5,543 nucleotides of DNA, from assembly GCA_025449515.1 (NCBI GenBank), contig JANWJI010000051.1, positions 1-5,543 of the forward strand, read 5' to 3'. A model generated the notes under the pieces. It was not told the DNA's origin and searched no databases. It saw only the letters and a list, made by a program, of their open reading frames with translations. Origin of the DNA: Nitrososphaeraceae archaeon. GTDB lineage: Archaea; Thermoproteota; Nitrososphaeria; Nitrososphaerales; Nitrososphaeraceae. Below, piece after piece: positions 1 through 3,875 of the stretch; positions within the stretch are counted from its first letter, which is position 1; each line of letters opens with the position of its first letter. Both the position numbers and the translations under genes were made by a program.

Positions 1-72
1 AATCTAAAAAGTCATTTTTCTGAAGAAGAACAAATTGTTTTTCCATTGGCACTAAAAGCAGATCTATTATAA
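1..72 (+). CDS. Hemerythrin-like (HHE) domain protein, C-terminal fragment cut by window edge
   Basis: Frame 1 is open from the first base to a TAA at 70-72 and encodes 23 residues, including HFSEEEQIVFPLAL. A histidine followed by a run of glutamates and then an FPLAL-type helix is the usual end of a hemerythrin HHE helical bundle, where His and Glu side chains bind a di-iron centre used for oxygen or redox sensing. This is family knowledge applied to a very short fragment; the start and most metal ligands lie outside the window. Another frame stays open from about 62 to a stop at 176-178 and contains GVVLPDIGDNLAYKNG, so the gene may once have been longer and been shortened by a frameshift near 62-70. 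No partner gene is visible. The family call is tentative. Confidence 0.45.
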   Translation, partial: NLKSHFSEEEQIVFPLALKADLL

Positions 73-145
73 TCATTTAGGTGTTGTACTTCCAGACATA
101 GGTGACAATTTAGCTTACAAAAATGGGTTACACTCCTGTCAGGAA

Positions 146-380
146 GTGAATCCATATAGAAATCAGAACAAGGTTTAATCTAATACACGAAAAAGAAAGG
201 AGTGGTGGTACTGTATCTATTATTTGTAAAAGATATGGTGTATCCAGAAAGACTTACTACAAGTGGAATAACAGATACAAACAGAAAGGGATAGAAGGTC
301 TATCAGATAATTCCAGAAGACCTCATAATATCAAGTACAAGAAGATAACATCAGAAATAGAAGAGACAATACTTGATTGT
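146..380 (+). pseudogene. IS481-like transposase, N-terminal helix-turn-helix remnant
   Basis: The frame from 159 reads EIRTRFNLIHEKERSGGTVS, then KRYGVSRKTYYKWNNRYKQK and GIEGLSDNSRRPHN. This is the N-terminal DNA-binding region of IS481/IS3-type transposases: a helix-turn-helix in which SICKRYGVSRKTYYKW is the recognition unit, then the RRPH hinge. Similarity ends after ETILD at 377; the rest of the frame, to a stop at 444-446, is unrelated, and the whole DDE catalytic domain is absent. The start is also broken: a GTG at 146 encodes V-N-P in another frame, and about four bases (155-158) separate it from the EIRTRF frame, so no proper initiation codon leads into the homologous part. TGTCAGGAAGTGAATCC at 137-153 could be the left inverted repeat; no matching right end was seen. 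It cannot be active, and no copy in the window could supply transposase in trans. Confidence 0.7.
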
Positions 381-442
381 TTTTTGGAAAATCTGAATCT
401 ATTGGCATGTTGTTTCTTTGCCTCTTCTCTTTTTATTAACTC

Positions 443-562
443 TTAGCCATCAACACGACAATAACCACAATCGCAGACCTGATGACCGAAATTCTCGCAT
501 TTGCTAATATATGGATTCAAGTGAATTGATGTTTCGATAATTAATTCTTGATTTTGTTTCAT
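443..562 (-). CDS. Small Cys/His-rich putative zinc-binding protein, 39 aa
   Basis: ATG at 562-560 opens a 39-codon frame ending in TAA at 445-443. Residues 22-35 hold C22-x4-H27-x2-C30-x-C32-x2-C35, a dense set of potential zinc ligands; the N-terminal half is an ordinary polar stretch. I do not recognise a named family, and the function is unknown. Archaea carry many such mini-proteins, often thought to act in regulation. A TATA-like box lies at about 612-622 and a nested palindrome at 632-659, in promoter order for this strand. An in-frame TTG at 586-584 is an alternative start that would sit closer to the TATA box and give 47 residues. Beyond the stop the frame stays open and strongly charged (ELIKREEAKKQHANRF) up to the transposase junction near 380, so the protein may have been longer before a nonsense mutation. 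The gene converges on the transposase relic. Confidence 0.4.
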   Translation of the reverse strand: MKQNQELIIETSIHLNPYISKCENFGHQVCDCGYCRVDG

Positions 563-611
563 TTCAGTGAAATATTTACAATACAATGTAAAATATTTTT
601 ATACAAAGAGC

Positions 612-622
612 TTATTATAAAT
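612..622 (-). promoter_or_regulatory. TATA-like box upstream of the small zinc protein
   Basis: On the minus strand the sequence reads ATTTATAATAA, resembling an archaeal TATA box. Transcription would be expected to begin about 25 bases downstream, near 585-592, leaving a leader of roughly 25-30 bases before the ATG at 562 or almost none before the TTG at 586. The surrounding DNA is AT-rich, so chance occurrence is a real possibility. Confidence 0.3.
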
Positions 623-631
623 CAAAACATC

Positions 632-659
632 TGCTGATTAATCAGCAACTTTGCTGATT
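632..659. repeat. Nested palindrome with three copies of TGCTGATT
   Basis: TGCTGATTAATCAGCA at 632-647 is a perfect 16-bp palindrome. Its right half (640-648, AATCAGCAA) pairs again with TTGCTGATT at 651-659 across a 2-base spacer, forming a second, 20-bp palindrome. The octamer therefore appears three times in alternating orientation within 28 bases. It lies about 10 bases upstream of the TATA-like box for the minus-strand small protein, a normal place for a dimeric regulator to bind in archaea. It could also form mutually exclusive hairpins in RNA. No run of T follows on either strand, so a simple terminator is less likely. The symmetry is read directly from sequence; a role as operator is inference. 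Confidence 0.6.
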
Positions 660-701
660 TCATATTCTAATTAGATTAGGATATAAACTCTTCTTTAGCG
701 G

Positions 702-974
702 CTAACCAAATACGCAAAATATTCTATTTTCTATTTCTTGCAATGCTGACCGTCGTATAGGATAGACAAAGCATTCAAAAAGATCATTATTTCTGTTACT
801 GCCATATCCGGTACCATATTTGTGACTGAAATTTGCCAGACTCTTCATCACAATAAGATCCATTGATTCTCTATAATCCTCATTAGTAGAAGAGATGTTC
901 GATTACTGTTGTGATCTCTCAGTTACAAACATAATAGCATAATCAACTATATCATTAGCTTCATTTTGTAGCAT
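702..974 (-). pseudogene. Unrecognised 91-codon gene interrupted by one in-frame stop
   Basis: ATG at 974-972 begins 22 bases after the cyclase stop codon and the frame runs to TAG at 704-702. It is interrupted only by a TAA at 905-903 (codon 24), which is one base change from CAA or GAA. The first part is MLQNEANDIVDYAIMFVTER; the second contains NEDYRESMDLIVMKSLANF, SHKYGTGYGSNRNNDLFECF and PIRRSALQEIENRIFCVFG. Ninety codons with a single stop in AT-rich DNA, with balanced acidic, basic and hydrophobic residues, suggest a real gene recently inactivated. An alternative is a shorter gene starting at an internal ATG (REESMD-type methionine in YRESMDL). I recognise no family. Close spacing behind the cyclase would fit cotranscription. 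Chance openness cannot be excluded. Confidence 0.35.
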
Positions 975-996
975 CTTGAAAAGTTATTATAATATA

Positions 997-2508
997 CTAA
1001 TTTTGTAATGTATATAGTTTGTAAAGTTTTCCTGTCTGTCTATCAGTGTACTTCCAGTCCTCAATATTATATATAACTTCTGTGAATTTAATCTTTATTT
1101 CTGGGTGCAATATATCATAAACATCTTTGCCTATTGTAATTTTATCTGGATTAGTTAATGATGTTAGTTTTGAAGTTATACTCATACAGTATCCAAGAAT
1201 ATCAATAAAAGAGCTTCTATCGTGCCCGTATTGAACTATTACATTTTCACCCTCGTCAATACCTATTTTAACAGAAAGCTCTGGATGATCATATTGTTTT
1301 AATATTGGATTAATCCCTTTTCTAATAACAGTTATCATTGAATTTGCACATTGAACTGCTTTATCACATGCTAATAATTTGTTGTAGCCAGATGGGAAAA
1401 ATGCAATTATCGCATCACCTACATATTTTAACACATAACCGCCATAGCTGCGCACAATACAAGTCATTTCATATGTAAATGCTCTAACTATAGTGACCAT
1501 CTTGTCGACTGGTAAAGTCATGCTCATATTAGTTGAGCCAACTAGATCTGCATACATAATCACAAGCGAAACCTTTGAATTTACATGTTTAAAGAGATAA
1601 GCTTGGCTATCTTTTAAGGATGAATCATATAGATACTTACCTTCTAATGCTTTCCACATCCGGTCTTGTGTTCTAGCTACCAGCGTTTGCGCATCAACTA
1701 TTTCTAATGGAGCAATTACTGGTGTTGGTGACGATGATGTTGCTGCATTTTCAGAATGCAGATTATCACCCATTATCATATTAACTATTGATTTGGCTGT
1801 ATTATTGTCCTTATTATTGTCATCCTCCTTATTCTCTTCTTCTTCTTTCCATTTTCTATCAACTAAGGTAGACTTTTTAGTTGTTTTTTTATGCCGATAT
1901 TTTCTTCTTCCCCCTTCTCCTTCTTTAACTCCTTTCTGGTATGTTTCAGGGTATGCTTCATCATTTATCATCTCAATAGGCTCGCCCGTAGGTAATGGTG
2001 CACTTCTATCTATCTTGTATTTACCTACCAGTTCTGGAAAGTCCATATTCAATATCACATTTCTACCTACTTCTTTTATTTCTGATTTAGGAACGTCAAA
2101 TCTATAGTTGTGATCACCAAATATTACTATCTTGTCATCTGTTTCCTTCATTACATGTCCTGCATGGTCTTCATTTAGAACTCTGACTCCTTTGTTAAAC
2201 AGTCCTTTTGGATATTTCCTTTCATAAGTTGCTAAATCTATATTTTCACCTTGGGTCCATTGCTCTAGTGGTACAGTTGTAGGTAATGGTTCTTGACGAT
2301 TTACTTTATACCTGTTTGCAATTTCATAAAGATTAAGACCAATTAACACATTTCTTCCAGTTGTTTGTATTTCAGATTTAGGTATATCATACCTATCATT
2401 TCCTTCTCCGAATACAACTATCTTGTCAAAAGTTTCTCTTACTACATGTCCAACATATGGAGAGTCTAACGCCATTACTCCTCTATTAAAATACTTGCCC
2501 GTAGTCAT
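997..2508 (-). CDS. Class III adenylate/guanylate cyclase with two N-terminal barrel-like repeats
   Basis: The encoded 503-residue protein has three parts. Residues 7-82 and 104-179 are a duplication that aligns without gaps at an offset of 97, with about 38 of 76 positions identical; each copy has a GHV..ET.DKIV.FG core and a D(I/V)PKSEI...GRNV motif, resembling a PRC-barrel-like beta domain. Residues 180-255 are a low-complexity linker, first basic (RRKYRHKKTTKK) then acidic (KEEEENKEDDNN). From about 311 to 465 is a class III cyclase catalytic domain: metal-binding aspartates D321 (ADLVGST) and D365 (KYVGDAIIAFF), an adenine-type lysine K361, and D436 in FIDILG. These imply conversion of ATP to cyclic AMP. 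The positions usually held by the transition-state Asn and Arg are Ser443 and Lys447, which may weaken activity. There are no membrane segments, so the protein is cytosolic. ATG at 2508 was chosen; an in-frame TTG at 2526 would add six residues but lies inside the TATA-like region. The stop is TAG at 999-997. Confidence 0.88.
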   Translation of the reverse strand: MTTGKYFNRGVMALDSPYVGHVVRETFDKIVVFGEGNDRYDIPKSEIQTTGRNVLIGLNLYEIANRYKVNRQEPLPTTVPLEQWTQGENIDLATYERKYPKGLFNKGVRVLNEDHAGHVMKETDDKIVIFGDHNYRFDVPKSEIKEVGRNVILNMDFPELVGKYKIDRSAPLPTGEPIEMINDEAYPETYQKGVKEGEGGRRKYRHKKTTKKSTLVDRKWKEEEENKEDDNNKDNNTAKSIVNMIMGDNLHSENAATSSSPTPVIAPLEIVDAQTLVARTQDRMWKALEGKYLYDSSLKDSQAYLFKHVNSKVSLVIMYADLVGSTNMSMTLPVDKMVTIVRAFTYEMTCIVRSYGGYVLKYVGDAIIAFFPSGYNKLLACDKAVQCANSMITVIRKGINPILKQYDHPELSVKIGIDEGENVIVQYGHDRSSFIDILGYCMSITSKLTSLTNPDKITIGKDVYDILHPEIKIKFTEVIYNIEDWKYTDRQTGKLYKLYTLQN

Positions 2509-2523
2509 GTAGACAATATATAA

Positions 2524-2534
2524 CAATATATATC
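2524..2534 (-). promoter_or_regulatory. TATA-like box of the cyclase gene
   Basis: On the minus strand GATATATATTG ends about 16 bases before the cyclase ATG at 2508, and a second AT run lies at about 2513-2522. Box position relative to the ATG (roughly -16 to -26) fits a leaderless or near-leaderless archaeal transcript and favours the ATG over the upstream TTG at 2526. No purine-rich ribosome-binding site is evident. The call is weakened by the general AT-richness. Confidence 0.35.
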
Positions 2535-2718
2535 AAGCAATAAGAAACTTGCTAATAAGAAGAGTATTCATGATAAACCAGTCTTTAGCGAATATTTTGA
2601 TGAAATCATGGAGACGTAACACAATCATGGGCCAGCATACGCCAGATCCACAGATCCTAAATACTATGGATATGAATCTATAACTTTGATCACATACTAT
2701 AGTAATAATTGTAAATAA
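2524..2718 (+). pseudogene. Possible plus-strand coding relic of unknown family
   Basis: This plus-strand frame is open for 64 codons apart from one TAA at 2617-2619. It has a protein-like composition: KPVFSEYFDEIMET before the stop and HNHGPAYARSTDPKYYGYES after it. There is no ATG at its start and no recognised family. The mirror frame on the minus strand is also open but is hydrophobic and looks like a shadow. It overlaps the promoter of the cyclase gene, which runs the other way. It may be the broken end of a mobile-element gene, or chance; the entry mainly records what this gap contains. Confidence 0.2.
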
Positions 2719-2725
2719 TGTTCTG

Positions 2726-2755
2726 ATCGTATGGCTTACTATCGTATGGCTTACT
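2726..2755. repeat. Perfect 15-bp tandem duplication
   Basis: ATCGTATGGCTTACT occurs at 2726-2740 and again immediately at 2741-2755 with no mismatch. The second copy runs into the stop codon (2756-2754) of the integrase remnant. Exact head-to-tail duplication with no spacer suggests a recent slippage event or a duplicated integration/excision footprint; the sequence itself shows only the duplication. Confidence 0.85.
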
Positions 2756-3155
2756 ATTTATGAAGCGATTGTGCACATAGGATGTTCAGTATGGCTAAAA
2801 CTATATGTGTCTTCTCAATCTCTTGTAACCTAGCTGATAAAGACACAAGCTGATCTGACAACTGAGCTATGGCATCATCCTTTACTTTATCGCATTGTCT
2901 TAGCGATTGATTTAATTCCTCTAATTCTTCTACTTTGGTTTGTATACCCGCACCCTGTCTTTCTAGTTGATGAATGTTGAGATATGTTATATACGGCTCA
3001 ATCTTTCTGAACAACTCGGCTTTCTCTGAATCCTTTTTACGCCAATATGTAGAACCGGAATGTTCTATAAAATATTCAGAATATTCAGCATAACCAAGAT
3101 CAGGTATCGTGGTCTTTACAAATCTTCTAAAAACAACTAAGAATAATCTGTCAGT
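2754..3155 (-). pseudogene. Tyrosine recombinase/integrase, C-terminal remnant
   Basis: The frame is open from 3155 to TAG at 2756-2754 (133 residues). The upstream part reads FRRFVKTTIPDLGYAEYSEY, then FIEHSGSTYWRKKDSEKAEL. This matches box II of archaeal tyrosine recombinases: an arginine-bearing helix (FRR), the LGH-type histidine (here I-E-H-S) and a tyrosine (STYW) that would be the nucleophile. Behind it, LERQGAGIQTKVEELEELNQ through SARLQEIEK forms a heptad-rich coiled coil, a tail I associate with Nitrososphaera-type integrases. There is no plausible start: a TTG at 3014 would omit the catalytic part, and an in-frame stop lies at 3158-3156. Just upstream, another frame (3190-3140) reads NRPFIYLRYYDRLTDYS, plausibly the preceding segment, so one frameshift near 3140-3157 may have broken the gene. 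The usual Gly of the GH motif is Glu. The core-binding domain and first catalytic Arg are missing. It cannot be active. Confidence 0.65.
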
Positions 3156-3190
3156 CTATCATAATATCGTAGGTAGATGAAAGGTCGGTT

Positions 3191-3557
3191 AATAACTATG
3201 ATTTAATGCAAATTAGAAGAATGTTCAATTGTCGATTTGAAACTTTGAAACTTATATACTGCAAGTACAATAATGGTAAACATATCCATACTTGAAAATT
3301 TATACAATCTCTAAGTTATGACAAACAATCCACATATACCAATGCTCAAAAATTAAATGGTCTATAAAGCAGATATAATATCATTATATATTTGCTGTTT
3401 TAGCTATTTTACGAAGTTAGATGAAGTAAAATCAGTTTCTGAATTATTGGCAGATAAACTGGATATTTCATTGCCTTCGCAGCATATGTAATAAAGTACA
3501 TACCACTTTCTTTTATAGTCCAAATTTTCATAACCTTGAAATCTCCACCGTATAGTA
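3191..3557. other. Stretch with no convincing gene
   Basis: No clear gene was found here. A minus-strand ATG frame (3589-3404, 61 codons) contains YNTIRWRFQGYENLDYKRKW, and an overlapping frame in another register (3597-3409) begins with TTG; both being open at once suggests low stop density rather than coding. A plus-strand frame at 3206-3295 (29 residues, ending KYNNGKHIHT) has no supporting signal. A tandem 8-mer TTTGAAAC lies at 3236-3251. The stretch follows the broken 5' side of the integrase and is probably decayed element DNA. Confidence 0.3.
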
Positions 3558-3696
3558 TTATAGTATGCCATAAAAATGCAGGCAGCCATAAATACAACTT
3601 TTACATATGAAGACCCCGTTTTTTTCTCTATGTACTATGTATTCATATTGACATGACCTGCTTAAATCTGTTACAACTACCACATTTTGAGTACAT
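3558..3696 (-). pseudogene. Small two-CxxC zinc-ribbon-like gene split by a one-base frameshift
   Basis: ATG at 3696-3694 begins MYSKCGSCNRFKQ and runs to a TGA at 3645-3643. Skipping one base at 3657 moves into a frame reading SCQYEYIVHREKNGVFICKS then CIYGCLHFYGIL, ending with TAA at 3560-3558. Joined, the product would be about 45 residues with two CxxC knuckles, CGSC and CKSC, separated by a beta-like segment (YEYIVHREKNGVFI). This is the classic layout of a small zinc ribbon. Each half alone makes little sense; together they look like one protein. I recognise no named family. Either the gene is dead, or the extra base is a sequencing error and it encodes an intact mini-protein. The match of both halves could be chance, since the segment is short. 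Confidence 0.35.
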
Positions 3697-3875
3697 AATA
3701 GAGAGTTGCTAGCCTCAAAGCACGGATTTCATAGTATAGGAAGCAATAGATCAGCAGCATGTAAATAAAAGTAGGCGAGAATGATGATGTGAGACAACAC
3801 ATCTATACAAATATCCTCTTATTCGTTGCGCCGAATCTGTTTATTTGTTATGAATGAAGCTGACTGTCAGAATAT
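3697..3875. other. Gap downstream of the polymerase, weak hairpins only
   Basis: No gene is seen. Two short inverted repeats lie past the polymerase stop: CTGACTGTCAG at 3860-3870, and GATGTG/CACATC arms at 3786-3791 and 3798-3803 with a six-base loop. On the minus strand a T-rich tract (CTTTTATTTAC, about 3763-3774) lies some 12-20 bases beyond the second hairpin, so transcription of the polymerase gene may end here. This is weak evidence because archaeal terminators are mainly T-runs. Confidence 0.2.

Noticed and set aside
897..906. GTTCGATTAC, resembling a tRNA T-loop
   Set aside because: No paired T-stem, anticodon arm or acceptor stem could be built around it.
1793..2107. Plus-strand open frame rich in Ser, Leu and Phe
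   Set aside because: It is antisense to the low-complexity linker and second repeat of the cyclase; its composition is that of a shadow of Lys/Glu-rich codons.
2509..2526. Six-residue N-terminal extension of the cyclase from a TTG
   Set aside because: It overlaps the TATA-like region and precedes a well-placed ATG; the extra residues add nothing conserved between the two repeats.
2570..2683. Plus-strand 37-codon ATG frame
   Set aside because: No promoter or motif supports it, and a different plus-strand frame over the same DNA is more protein-like.
3206..3295. Plus-strand 29-codon ATG frame
   Set aside because: It is short, has no promoter or recognised motif, and lies in degraded DNA next to the integrase relic.
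3404..3597. Two overlapping minus-strand frames of about 60 codons
   Set aside because: They occupy the same DNA in different registers, one starts with TTG, and neither shows a recognisable motif; the 5' part also overlaps the better-supported zinc-ribbon frame.
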